This document shows positions 36,332 through 44,420 of a stretch of 64,000 bases of DNA, piece by piece. Within the stretch, counting starts at the first letter, position 1; each line of letters opens with the position of its first letter. A program made the translations under genes and the position numbers. The notes beneath the pieces were generated by a model, which searched no databases, was not told the DNA's origin, and saw only the letters and a program-made list of their open reading frames with translations. This DNA comes from Microbacterium sp. ProA8 (GTDB lineage Bacteria; Actinomycetota; Actinomycetes; Actinomycetales; Microbacteriaceae), in contig NZ_CP157000.1 in the NCBI RefSeq assembly GCF_039905635.1, positions 372,001-436,000 of the forward strand, read 5' to 3'.

Positions 36332-37689
36332 CGTCGACCTTCACCCTCATCAACCCCGCGACCGCACAGCCGATCCGCGAGATCGCGCGTGCCGACGTGG
36401 CGCAGACGGATGCCGCGATCGCGCGGGCGGTGATCGCTCAGCGTGCGTGGGCGTCGCTGCCGCCGGTGGCCCGTGCCGACGCGCTGCGCGCGTTCGCCCG
36501 CGTCGTCGAGGCGCACGTCGAGGAGCTCGCCCAGCTCGAGGTGCGCAACTCGGGGCACCCGATCGGGTCGGCCCGGTGGGAGGCGTCGCACGTCGCCCAG
36601 GTGCTGAACTTCTACGCCGGCGCGCCGGAGCGCCTCAGCGGTGAGCAGATTCCGGTGGCGGGCGGGCTCGATGTCACGTTCCACGAGCCGTACGGCGTCG
36701 TGGGCATCATCGTGCCGTGGAACTTCCCGATGACGATCGCATCGTGGGGGTTCGCGCCGGCGCTCGCCGCGGGCAACGCCGTCGTGCTCAAACCGGCCGA
36801 GCTGACACCGCTGACCGCGATCCGGCTCGGCGAACTGGCGCTCGAGGCGGGGCTTCCCGAGGGACTGTTCGCCGTGGTCACCGGGTCGGGCTCCGTCGTC
36901 GGGCAGCGGTTCGTGTCGCATCCGGACGTGCGCAAGGTGGTCTTCACCGGCTCGACGTCTGTCGGCACGGATGTCGCGGCCGGGTGCGCGCGCGAGCTCA
37001 AGCCCGTCACGCTCGAGCTCGGCGGCAAGAGCGCCAACATCGTCTTCGCCGACGCCGACCTCGAGAAGGCGGCCGCCGCCGCACCGGGCGCCGTGTTCGA
37101 CAACGCCGGGCAGGACTGCTGCGCGCGCAGCCGCATCCTGGTCGAGCGCTCGGTGTACGACCGGTTCCTCGAGCTGCTCGAGCCGGCCGTGCAGGCGTGG
37201 CGCGTCGGCGACCCCGCAGACGAGGGCACCGACATGGGGCCGCTGATCTCGGCATCCCATCGCTCGACCGTCGCGGGATTCCTCGACGGCGCGAACGTCG
37301 CCTTCCGCGGCTCGGCGCCCGAGGGAGACGGCTTCTGGTTCGCGCCGACGGTGGTGCTCGCCGACCGCGCCGACCGCATCGCGCGGGAAGAGGTGTTCGG
37401 ACCGGTCGTCGCGGTGCTGCCGTTCGACGACGAGGCCGACGCGATCGCTCTCGCGAACGACACGGCGTACGGGCTCGCCGGCTCGATCTGGACCGAGAAC
37501 CTGGGCAGAGCCGTGCGGGTCTCGCGTGGCGTGAAGAGCGGCGTGCTGTCGGTCAACTCGCACTCGTCGGTGCGGTACTGGACGCCGTTCGGCGGCATGA
37601 AGGCGTCGGGACTCGGGCGCGAGCTCGGCCCCGACGCGGCAGAGCACTTCACCGAGACCAAGAACGTCTTCTTCGCGACGGATGCCTAG
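36328..37689 (+). CDS. NAD(P)-dependent aldehyde dehydrogenase
   Basis: 453 residues. VPWNFPMTIASWG (about 130-142) is the cofactor-binding W-N-F-P motif, VTLELGGKSANIV the catalytic glutamate (about 230), NAGQDCCARSR the nucleophile (Cys264 or the adjacent Cys265) and EVFGPVVAVLPF the conserved cofactor loop. ATG 36328 overlaps the hydrolase stop. It should oxidise the aldehyde formed from the gamma-glutamylated amine, as PuuC does. A separate amine oxidase or aminotransferase, needed to make that aldehyde, is not found in the cluster. Confidence 0.88.
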   Translation: MTSTFTLINPATAQPIREIARADVAQTDAAIARAVIAQRAWASLPPVARADALRAFARVVEAHVEELAQLEVRNSGHPIGSARWEASHVAQVLNFYAGAPERLSGEQIPVAGGLDVTFHEPYGVVGIIVPWNFPMTIASWGFAPALAAGNAVVLKPAELTPLTAIRLGELALEAGLPEGLFAVVTGSGSVVGQRFVSHPDVRKVVFTGSTSVGTDVAAGCARELKPVTLELGGKSANIVFADADLEKAAAAAPGAVFDNAGQDCCARSRILVERSVYDRFLELLEPAVQAWRVGDPADEGTDMGPLISASHRSTVAGFLDGANVAFRGSAPEGDGFWFAPTVVLADRADRIAREEVFGPVVAVLPFDDEADAIALANDTAYGLAGSIWTENLGRAVRVSRGVKSGVLSVNSHSSVRYWTPFGGMKASGLGRELGPDAAEHFTETKNVFFATDA

Positions 37690-37812
37690 CCCCATGCCAC
37701 CCGTCACCCCCTGCGTGTCCCGATCTCACGCCTTCATGTCCCCGAACCGATCGATCGAGTGCCCCTCGAGCGGTGGAGATCGGGACATGCTCAAGAAAGG
37801 AAGCCCTCTCCC

Positions 37813-38586
37813 ATGGACCTGACCCAGCGACTGAAGGACCGGGTTGCGATCATCACCGGCGGCGCATCCGGGATCGGCCTCGCCACCGCGCGTCGCTTCG
37901 CCGCGGAGGGCGCGCGCGTCGTGATCGCCGACCTCGATCCGGCGACCGGCGAGGTCGCGGCCGACGAGGTCGACGGGGTGTTCCGCGCGGTGGATGTCGC
38001 CGACGAAGCCCAAGTGAACGCGGTCTTCGACGGCGTCGCCGCGGAGTTCGGCCGCATCGACATCGCGTTCAACAACGCCGGCATCTCTCCGGCCGACGAC
38101 GACTCGATCGAGACCACCGAGCTGCCGGCGTGGGACCGCGTGCAGGACGTCAATCTCAAGAGCGTGTACCTCTGCTCGCGGGCGGCGCTGCGGCACATGG
38201 TGCCGGCGGGCAGGGGCTCGATCATCAACACGGCGTCGTTCGTGGCGCTGCTCGGCTCGGCGACCTCGCAGATCTCGTACACGGCGTCGAAGGGCGGCGT
38301 GCTCGCCATGACGCGCGAGCTCGGCGTGCAGTTCGCGCGGCAGGGCATCCGCGTGAACGCGCTGTGCCCGGGCCCCGTGAACACCCCGCTGCTGCAGGAG
38401 CTCTTCGCGAAGGACCCCGAGCGCGCGCAGCGCCGACTCGTCCACGTGCCGATGGGGCGCTTCGCCGAGCCCGAGGAACTGGCCGCCGCCGTCGCGTTCC
38501 TCGCCTCGGACGACGCGTCGTTCATCACTGCGACGGCGTTCGTCGTCGACGGCGGCATCACCAACGCGTACGTCACCCCACTGTGA
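37813..38586 (+). CDS. Short-chain dehydrogenase/reductase
   Basis: 257 residues, classical SDR. ITGGASGIGLATAR (about 12-25) is the T-G-x3-G-x-G cofactor loop, FNNAGIS follows near residue 90, and the catalytic Ser in NTASFVAL and Y-T-A-S-K (about 156-160) are intact; VVIADLD ends with the aspartate that favours NAD. AAGAAAGGAAG precedes ATG 37813; the upstream ATG 37759 has no support. It lies 123 bases after the aldehyde dehydrogenase on the same strand. It may oxidise the hydroxyl of the substrate or supply the aldehyde; exact reaction unknown. Confidence 0.85.
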   Translation: MDLTQRLKDRVAIITGGASGIGLATARRFAAEGARVVIADLDPATGEVAADEVDGVFRAVDVADEAQVNAVFDGVAAEFGRIDIAFNNAGISPADDDSIETTELPAWDRVQDVNLKSVYLCSRAALRHMVPAGRGSIINTASFVALLGSATSQISYTASKGGVLAMTRELGVQFARQGIRVNALCPGPVNTPLLQELFAKDPERAQRRLVHVPMGRFAEPEELAAAVAFLASDDASFITATAFVVDGGITNAYVTPL

Positions 38587-38591
38587 AAGGT

Positions 38592-38690
38592 CGGTCGTTG
38601 AGCGAGCGAAGCGCGTCGAAACGGCCCGGACGGGCGCAGAGAGTCCGGTGCGTTTCGTCTCGGTCGCTGCGGCCCCTCGCTCAACGACCG
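38592..38690. repeat. 99-bp palindromic repeat, family A, second copy
   Basis: Same outer arms as at 30,849 (CGGTCGTTGAGCGAG and CTCGCTCAACGACCG) and an inner CGAAACG/CGTTTCG pair. It lies between the SDR and GntR genes and may act as a transcription or decay boundary. Confidence 0.75.
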
Positions 38691-38713
38691 CGGCTCGACG
38701 AAGGGGTTTTCCC

Positions 38714-39430
38714 ATGAGCGACGCGCCGCTGCACGAGGTGCGCAGGGCCGTGTACCGGCCGGTGCGCGAGGGCAACGCGCTCGAAGACACCGTCGCCCGT
38801 CTGGTGCAGACGATCCGGCTCGGCGTCGTCGCGCCGGGGGAGTCGCTGCCGTCGGAGCGAGAGCTCGCCGTGCTGTACGCCGTGAGCCGCGACACCGTGC
38901 GCGAGGCGATCCGTGAGCTCGCCGACACCGGCTACCTCGTGCGTCGGCGCGGCCGCTACGGCGGCACGTTCGTCGCCGACCCCCTGCCGCAGCCCCCGCA
39001 TCCCCGCGATGTCACGCCCGCCGAGCTCGAAGACGTGCTGGGACTCCGCCGCGTGCTCGAGGCGGGCGCCGCCCGAGCGGCCGCGGCCCGCAGCCTCGAC
39101 GCCGCAGCGCGCGACGAGCTCTGGGCGCGGTACGAGGTCGTCGCCGAGGCATCCACGTCCGACTATCGCCGCCTCGACACGCTGCTGCACCTGTCGATCG
39201 CCGAGCTCGCCGGCATCCCGTCGCTCGTCGCGCTCGCCGCCGAGAACCGGGCGCGCGTCAACGAGTGGCTCGACACCTTCCCGCTGCTGCCGCGCAACAT
39301 CGAGCACTCCAACGCGCAGCACGAGCGCATCGTGTCGGCCATCCTCGCGGGACGACCGGATGCCGCCGAAGCGGCGATCCTCGAACACCTCGCCGGCTCG
39401 GAGGCGCTGCTGCGCGGGTTCCTTGCCTGA
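38714..39430 (+). CDS. GntR-family regulator, FadR type
   Basis: 238 residues. Residues 20-90 are a winged helix: DTVARLVQTIRLGVVAPGESLPSERELA, VSRDTVREAIRELADTGYLVRRRGRYGGTFV. Residues 110-235 are an FCD-type all-helical ligand domain with LGLRRVLEAGAARAAA and the metal-binding D and H residues (RLDTLLHLSIAEL, EHSNAQHERIVSAIL). It probably controls the amine catabolism genes in response to a small acid or amine. It follows the SDR gene after the palindromic repeat. ATG 38714 was taken; a longer frame upstream reads through the repeat. Confidence 0.85.
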   Translation: MSDAPLHEVRRAVYRPVREGNALEDTVARLVQTIRLGVVAPGESLPSERELAVLYAVSRDTVREAIRELADTGYLVRRRGRYGGTFVADPLPQPPHPRDVTPAELEDVLGLRRVLEAGAARAAAARSLDAAARDELWARYEVVAEASTSDYRRLDTLLHLSIAELAGIPSLVALAAENRARVNEWLDTFPLLPRNIEHSNAQHERIVSAILAGRPDAAEAAILEHLAGSEALLRGFLA

Positions 39431-39470
39431 CCAGGCGACCGCTCGCCGCATCGCCCCGTCGCCGGGCGAT

Positions 39471-39476
39471 TACGCT
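39471..39476 (+). promoter_or_regulatory. -10 box (TACGCT), leaderless start at 39483
   Basis: TACGCT, six bases (ggacgg) and GTG; identical over 15 bases to the argA promoter end at 30,959-30,973. Confidence 0.6.
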
Positions 39477-39482
39477 GGACGG

Positions 39483-39893
39483 GTGGCAGGCAAGAAGCGC
39501 GCGAACAAGCCGAAGGAACCGCTGGAGTTCCGCAACACGCAGCTCGCCGACGCGCTGCAGACACAGGACATGGCGGCGGTCGCCTTTGCGCTGCGTCATG
39601 GTCCGACGATCGCGCCGCTGATGCGCGCCGGCGATCGCGACAACCCGCTCGATGTCGGTGAGGTGTGGACCTACCGCGATCCCAAGACGGGCGACATCGC
39701 GCTGCTGCTGTTCAGCGACGCCGCCCACAAGCCGGCGTCGCTGCCCCCCGGCGTCGCGCTGCAGTCGCCGGCGTGGCTGCGCGCCTTCCTCGGGGCGCAC
39801 GAGGACGAGATCACCACGGTCTTCTTCGATATCGCCGGCCCGCACCCGCTGCAGGCATCCCCCACCGACCTCATCGCCGCCCTCGACGCCTGA
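39483..39893 (+). CDS. Conserved hypothetical protein
   Basis: 136 residues. A basic lead (GKKRANKPKEPLEF) is followed by an alpha/beta domain with RNTQLADALQTQDM, VGEVWTYRDPKTGDIALLLFSD and a C-terminal half rich in loops (LGAHEDEITTVFFDIAGPHPLQ). It resembles small SseB-like proteins in length and order of strands but carries no clear motif. It has no signal or membrane segment and is cytoplasmic. Its own leaderless promoter separates it from the GntR gene; a terminator follows. Confidence 0.65.
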   Translation: MAGKKRANKPKEPLEFRNTQLADALQTQDMAAVAFALRHGPTIAPLMRAGDRDNPLDVGEVWTYRDPKTGDIALLLFSDAAHKPASLPPGVALQSPAWLRAFLGAHEDEITTVFFDIAGPHPLQASPTDLIAALDA

Positions 39894-39941
39894 CGCATCC
39901 CGCGCCGAGCTTCACCGGTGTGGGGCGCGTCGTGCCCATCC

Positions 39942-39962
39942 GGGGCGCGTCCGGTGCGCCCC
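39942..39962. terminator. Terminator hairpin
   Basis: GGGGCGC and GCGCCCC (7-bp perfect arms) around seven bases, 49 bases after the hypothetical gene; further GGGGCGC copies lie on both sides of it. Confidence 0.5.
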
Positions 39963-40078
39963 GAACGACAATTCTGCGCCCCAAACCCCCGGTGCGTCGG
40001 GTAGGCGTCCGCGCGACAGAAGTCGGACTCTCCGTGCGAGCGTTTGCATCGCCGGGGAAGACGGGGCAGACTCGCCGG

Positions 40079-40183
40079 GTGGAATTCCTGCTCGTCGGAA
40101 TCGTGTGCGCGGCCGGACTGGTGATCCCCATCGCCCTCGGGTACGTCGACCCTTCGCGTCGACGCCGGACTCGGGGTCGCTGA
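40079..40183 (+). CDS. Possible 34-residue membrane protein
   Basis: A very short frame: MEFLLVGIVCAAGLVIP, one membrane helix, then a basic tail PSRRRRTRGR, which would lie in the cytoplasm. The GTG start is six bases after CAGACT (40067-40072), the same layout as the leaderless genes nearby, though the -10 box is less canonical. It ends 16 bases before the convergent radA stop. The hydrophobic-then-basic pattern is what one expects of a real small membrane protein, but the evidence is thin. Confidence 0.4.
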   Translation: MEFLLVGIVCAAGLVIPIALGYVDPSRRRRTRGR

Positions 40184-40199
40184 GCGGACCGGCCGAACC

Positions 40200-41570
40200 T
40201 CAGAACTCGGGGATGTCTTCCCCTGGCCGGCCCTTGGACCGGGCTCGCACGTCGCTGACGGCGCCGCCCAGCGACCCCGAGCGGTGGTCGATGACGTCTC
40301 GATACCCGAGACGCGCGCCTTCGCTGCGCCGCTGCGTCGCCTGGGTGACGGGCCGCACCTCGCCGGCCAGGCTCAGTTCGCCGACCGCAGCGATGTGACG
40401 GGGAATCGTCCATCCCTCGACCGCGCTGGCCACGGCGAGCGCGATGGCGAGGTCGGCCGCCGGTTCGGCGAATCTCACCCCGCCGACCGTCGAGACGTAC
40501 ACGTCTTGATCCGAGGTCTTGATCTTCATCCGCTTCTCGAGCACCGCCAGCACGGTCGCCACGCGGGCGGCATCGACACCGTTCACGATGCGCCGCGGGT
40601 TGCCCGACTTGCTGTCGATCGTGAGCGCCTGCACCTCGACCGGGAGCGCGCGGCGCCCCTCGAGCGCGATCGACACGCAGGTGCCCGGTTCGGTGCTGCC
40701 GTGCCCCAGGAAGAGGGCGCTCGGATCGGGCACCTCGGCGATCCCGGCGCCGGTCATGTCGAAGCATCCGACCTCGTCGGTCGGGCCGAAGCGGTTCTTG
40801 AGGGCGCGGACGAATCGCAGGGAGGTCTGCCGGTCGCCCTCGAACTGGCACACCACGTCCACCAGGTGCTCCAGGATGCGCGGCCCGGCGATGGAGCCGT
40901 CCTTCGTGACGTGGCCGACGATGATGGTCGGCAGCCCGCGGTCCTTCGCGACGCGGATGAGCGTCGCCGCGACCTCGCGCACCTGTGACGGATGCCCCGC
41001 CATGCCCTCGGAGAGCGCCGACGACACCGTCTGCACCGAGTCGACGATGAGCAGGTCGGGCGCCACCTCGTCGACGTGGCCGAGGATCGTCGCCAGATCG
41101 GTCTCGCTCGCGAGATACAGCTCGTCATGCAGGGCCCCGGTGCGCTCGGCCCGCAGCCGCACCTGTGCCGTCGACTCCTCGGCGCTCGCGTACAGCACCC
41201 GACGCCCCGCCTTGGCGGAGCGGGCCGCCACTTCGAGCAGCAGCGTGGACTTTCCGACGCCGGGTTCGCCCGAGAGCAGGATCGCGGCGCCCGGCACGAG
41301 CCCTCCGCCGAGAACCCGGTCGAACTCGCCGACGCCGCTCGTGCGTCGAGGTGCATCGGACGTGTCGATGCGGGTGATCGGCTGCGCCGCCCGCCCCGCG
41401 CCGGGGGAGACCGGCGTGATCGAACGCAGGATGCCGGTCTGCTCCGCGGCCTCGACCACCGTTCCCCACTGCTGGCACTCGCCGCAGCGCCCGACCCACT
41501 TGAGGGTGGTCCAGCCGCACTCGGTGCACCGGTAGGGCGCGGTCTGCGTCGGGCGTCTGGCAGCGGGCAT
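40200..41570 (-). CDS. radA: DNA repair protein RadA
   Basis: 456 residues. C-x2-C zinc finger at the start (YRCTECGWTTLKWVGRCGEC), RecA-like core with Walker A GEPGVGKSTLL (about 90-100) and VDSVQT, the RadA-specific LKNRFGPTDEVG motif and a C-terminal Lon-protease-like domain with the remainder of the KSGNPRR loop. RadA drives branch migration during recombination repair. ATG 41570 follows a TACGCT -10 box by six bases; a longer frame from 41,642 would read through that promoter. It converges with the small ORF at 40,079. Confidence 0.95.
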   Translation of the reverse strand: MPAARRPTQTAPYRCTECGWTTLKWVGRCGECQQWGTVVEAAEQTGILRSITPVSPGAGRAAQPITRIDTSDAPRRTSGVGEFDRVLGGGLVPGAAILLSGEPGVGKSTLLLEVAARSAKAGRRVLYASAEESTAQVRLRAERTGALHDELYLASETDLATILGHVDEVAPDLLIVDSVQTVSSALSEGMAGHPSQVREVAATLIRVAKDRGLPTIIVGHVTKDGSIAGPRILEHLVDVVCQFEGDRQTSLRFVRALKNRFGPTDEVGCFDMTGAGIAEVPDPSALFLGHGSTEPGTCVSIALEGRRALPVEVQALTIDSKSGNPRRIVNGVDAARVATVLAVLEKRMKIKTSDQDVYVSTVGGVRFAEPAADLAIALAVASAVEGWTIPRHIAAVGELSLAGEVRPVTQATQRRSEGARLGYRDVIDHRSGSLGGAVSDVRARSKGRPGEDIPEF

Positions 41571-41576
41571 GTGGCC

Positions 41577-41582
41577 AGCGTA
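41577..41582 (-). promoter_or_regulatory. -10 box (TACGCT) of radA, leaderless start
   Basis: On the minus strand TACGCT and six bases (ggccac) lead directly into the radA ATG at 41570. Confidence 0.55.
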
Positions 41583-41775
41583 GGCCGGGCGTGCGACACA
41601 GCCCGCGCGGCGAGCCGTGGGCGCCGCGACCTCCGCGCACATGAGCCGAGACGGAGCTCACACCAGCGGCATCCGCTCGCGGTGAAGTCAGCCCAGCGCG
41701 GCGGCGAGCTGCTGGAAGATCGTCGGGGCGGGCTCGCCTCCGCCAGAACACCGGGCGGAGGCTTCCCGGCCGGCA

Positions 41776-42729
41776 TCAGCCGCGCAGCGAGTCGGCGACC
41801 TGCTTCAGCGCGTCGGCCGAGGCGTGGAACAGCTCGAGCTCGTTCGGCGCGAACCGGGTCTCACGGATGGGCACCGCGCCGGCGGCGCTCACGACGGACG
41901 GGACGGACAGCGCCACGCCGTCGACGCCGTGGAATTCGCGCAGCACCGTCGACACGGGCATGACGGCACGCTCGTCGTTGAGGATCGCCTCGATGATGCG
42001 GGCGCTCGACAGGCCGATCGCGTAGTTCGTCGCCCCCTTGCCCTGGATCACCTTGTAGGCGGCGTCCCGCACGTCGATGGCGATCTGATCGAGCTCCTCG
42101 ACCGTCAGCCGATCACCGTGGGGCGTCACCCACTCGAGGATCGGGACCGTGCCGATCGTGGCCTTCGACCACAGCGGAAACTCCGTGTCGCCGTGCTCGC
42201 CGACGATGTAGGCGTGCACGCTGGACGTCGACACCCCGGCGCGCTCGGCGAGCTTCCAGCGCAGGCGGCTGGTGTCGAGCACGGTCCCCGACGCGAAGAT
42301 GCGCTCGTAAGGCAGCTCGGTGTCTTCCTGCGCGAGCACGGTCAGCACGTCGCAGGGGTTCGTCACGATGACATAGATGGCGTCCGGAGCGACACTGAGC
42401 AGCTGCGGCATCATCTTCTTCATGATCCCGGCGTTGACGCCGGCCAGCTCGATGCGCGTCTGGCCGGGATTCTGCTTGGCGCCGGCGGTGATGACGACGA
42501 CGTGCGAGCCTTCGACCACCGACAGGTCGCTGCCGCCGATGATGTCGCTCGTGCCGGTGAACTGCGTGCCGTGCGCGAGATCGAGCACCTCGGCCTCGAC
42601 CTTGGCGGTCGCGATGTCGTACAGCGCCACGTGGCGGGCGGACCCGCGGATCAGCGCGGCGTACGCGGCGCTCGAGCCGACGCTGCCCGCTCCGACGATG
42701 GTGACTTTCGAGTTCTCGATGACGGCCAT
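41776..42729 (-). CDS. ldh: L-lactate dehydrogenase
   Basis: 317 residues, the standard length. VTIVGAGSVGSSAAYAAL (about 9-26) binds NAD, LYDIATAKVEAE holds the aspartate that selects NAD, ITAGAKQNPGQTR has the mobile-loop arginine, TNPCDVLT the substrate-site asparagine, and VGEHGDTEFPLW the catalytic histidine. It interconverts pyruvate and L-lactate in the cytoplasm. The ATG at 42729 lies six bases after AAGACT (42741-42736), a weaker form of the leaderless arrangement. It is transcribed alone between radA and the transporter gene. Confidence 0.95.
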   Translation of the reverse strand: MAVIENSKVTIVGAGSVGSSAAYAALIRGSARHVALYDIATAKVEAEVLDLAHGTQFTGTSDIIGGSDLSVVEGSHVVVITAGAKQNPGQTRIELAGVNAGIMKKMMPQLLSVAPDAIYVIVTNPCDVLTVLAQEDTELPYERIFASGTVLDTSRLRWKLAERAGVSTSSVHAYIVGEHGDTEFPLWSKATIGTVPILEWVTPHGDRLTVEELDQIAIDVRDAAYKVIQGKGATNYAIGLSSARIIEAILNDERAVMPVSTVLREFHGVDGVALSVPSVVSAAGAVPIRETRFAPNELELFHASADALKQVADSLRG

Positions 42730-42881
42730 GGGCTCAGTCTTGCAGGGGGCGGCACGGCGCGGCCAGCATGGCGCCGGAAGAAAGGCGGGCGAGCGGATGC
42801 CGCGGCCACCCTGGTCGCCCGGCTGTGCCTGAGAACACCCCGGCGTGCGGAGAGAGGCAGGGCAGCAGCATCCGTCGTCCG

Positions 42882-44300
42882 TCAGGGTGCGGGTGTCGCG
42901 GCGGTCGCGCGATCCGGATTGCGGATGCCGAGGAACGACGTGACGCCGCCGGCGATCATCAGCGCCGCGGTGACGACGGCGGCGCGGTGGAAGCCCTCGA
43001 GGTCGAGGCTGCCGCCGACGATGGTGGCGAGCAGGGCGACCGCGATGAGCCCGGCGACCCGCGAGACGGCGTTGTTGACCGCCGATGCGATGCCCGAGCG
43101 CTCCGGCTCGATCGCACCGAGGATCGCCGACGTCAGGGGCGCCACGGTGAGGGCGAGGCCGGCTCCCATCACGATCATGCTCGGGAGCACCTGCCACCAG
43201 TACGAGAACTCGGTGGTGGTCGTGAGGAGCAGCAGAGCGCCGGCGCCCATCGTGATCGGGCCGACGGTCATGAAGAAGCGCGGACCCCACGTGCCGCTGA
43301 GCGCCCCGACGCGGGAGCTGAACAGGATCATGAGGATCGTCATGGGGAGGCTCGCGAGGCCCGCGAGAGTTGCGGGAAGCCCTGCGCCCTCCTGCAGGTA
43401 GACCACGACGACGAGCCCGTTGAGCGCGAGTGCTCCGTAGATGAAGGCGGTCGCGACGTTGCCCGTCCAGAAGTTGCGCACGCGGAAGAGGTCGAGCGGC
43501 AGGATCGGGTTGCGGACCGTCCGCTGACGGAGGATGAACGCCGTGAACATGCCGGCGCCGAGCACGAGCGTCAGCCAGATCACGGGGGAGCCCCACCCGA
43601 GGTTGGGCTGCTCGATGAGGGCGTAGACCATGCCGCCGAGGCCGAGGGTGCACAGCGCTGCGCCGATCCAGTCGATCGATGCGCCAGGATGCCGGGTGTC
43701 GCGGAAGCCGCCGCGGGCCAGGAGCACGAGGGTCACGCCGATGGGCACGACGTTGATGAGGAACGCGAGCCGCCACGACGCCAGGTCGACGAGCACACCG
43801 CCGACGAGCGGTCCGACGATCATCGCGGATGTCGTCATCGCGGTCCAGATGCCGATGGCCCGGCTCTGCACTGGGCCGCTGAAGTTCGACGTGATGAGCG
43901 CCAGCGAACTGGGGACGAGGAACGCGCCTGCGGCGCCCTGCACCGCGCGGGCCACGATGAGGAACTCGGCCGTGGGCGCGGCGGCGATCGCGATCGAGGC
44001 GATGCCGAAGCCGATGAGTCCGATGCGCAGCACGAGCACGCGTCCGTAGGCGTCGCTGACCGAGCCGGCAACGAGGATGAGCGCGCCGAGCGTGATGAGG
44101 TAGGCGTCGACGACCCACTGCTGCGTCGTGAGCCCGCCGCCGAGCTCGTCGCTGATCGAGGGGAGGGCGACGTTGATGATCGTGCCGTCGAGGAAGGCCA
44201 CGAAGGAGCCGAGCACCGCGATCCACAGCACCGACCGCTGGATGGTGGACATTCTGCTCACCGGCGCTGACGTGCCGGGGGCGGGCTGATGATCGGTCAC
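42882..44300 (-). CDS. MFS transporter, DHA2 (EmrB/QacA) type
   Basis: 472 residues and about 14 membrane segments, the DHA2 topology. FVAFLDGTIINVALPSI (about 32-48) is motif D1 of the family, DAYGRVLVLRIGL is motif A and GPLVGGVLVDLASWRLAFLIN is motif C, which marks exporters. It pumps drugs or metabolites out using the proton gradient. The GTG start at 44300 lies six bases after TAGCGT (44312-44307), so the mRNA is probably leaderless. It is divergent to the LLM oxidoreductase. Confidence 0.88.
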   Translation of the reverse strand: MTDHQPAPGTSAPVSRMSTIQRSVLWIAVLGSFVAFLDGTIINVALPSISDELGGGLTTQQWVVDAYLITLGALILVAGSVSDAYGRVLVLRIGLIGFGIASIAIAAAPTAEFLIVARAVQGAAGAFLVPSSLALITSNFSGPVQSRAIGIWTAMTTSAMIVGPLVGGVLVDLASWRLAFLINVVPIGVTLVLLARGGFRDTRHPGASIDWIGAALCTLGLGGMVYALIEQPNLGWGSPVIWLTLVLGAGMFTAFILRQRTVRNPILPLDLFRVRNFWTGNVATAFIYGALALNGLVVVVYLQEGAGLPATLAGLASLPMTILMILFSSRVGALSGTWGPRFFMTVGPITMGAGALLLLTTTTEFSYWWQVLPSMIVMGAGLALTVAPLTSAILGAIEPERSGIASAVNNAVSRVAGLIAVALLATIVGGSLDLEGFHRAAVVTAALMIAGGVTSFLGIRNPDRATAATPAP

Positions 44301-44306
44301 CAGCCC

Positions 44307-44312
44307 ACGCTA
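44307..44312 (-). promoter_or_regulatory. -10 box (TAGCGT) of the DHA2 transporter gene, leaderless start
   Basis: TAGCGT and six bases (gggctg) precede GTG 44300 on the minus strand; no ribosome site is seen. Confidence 0.55.
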
Positions 44313-44420
44313 GACCCGGCCGAAGACACCCGGGGCCGTCGTGGACGGTTGTCGGCGCTCACGGCTGCGGGCTAGCCTGACCCGTGCAGCGGACCCCGCC
44401 GCACGGACGGAGCACAGCAG

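Noticed and set aside
30849..38690. Family A palindromes as ends of a composite transposon
   Set aside because: There is no transposase between them and the enclosed genes are ordinary and similar in composition to the flanks.
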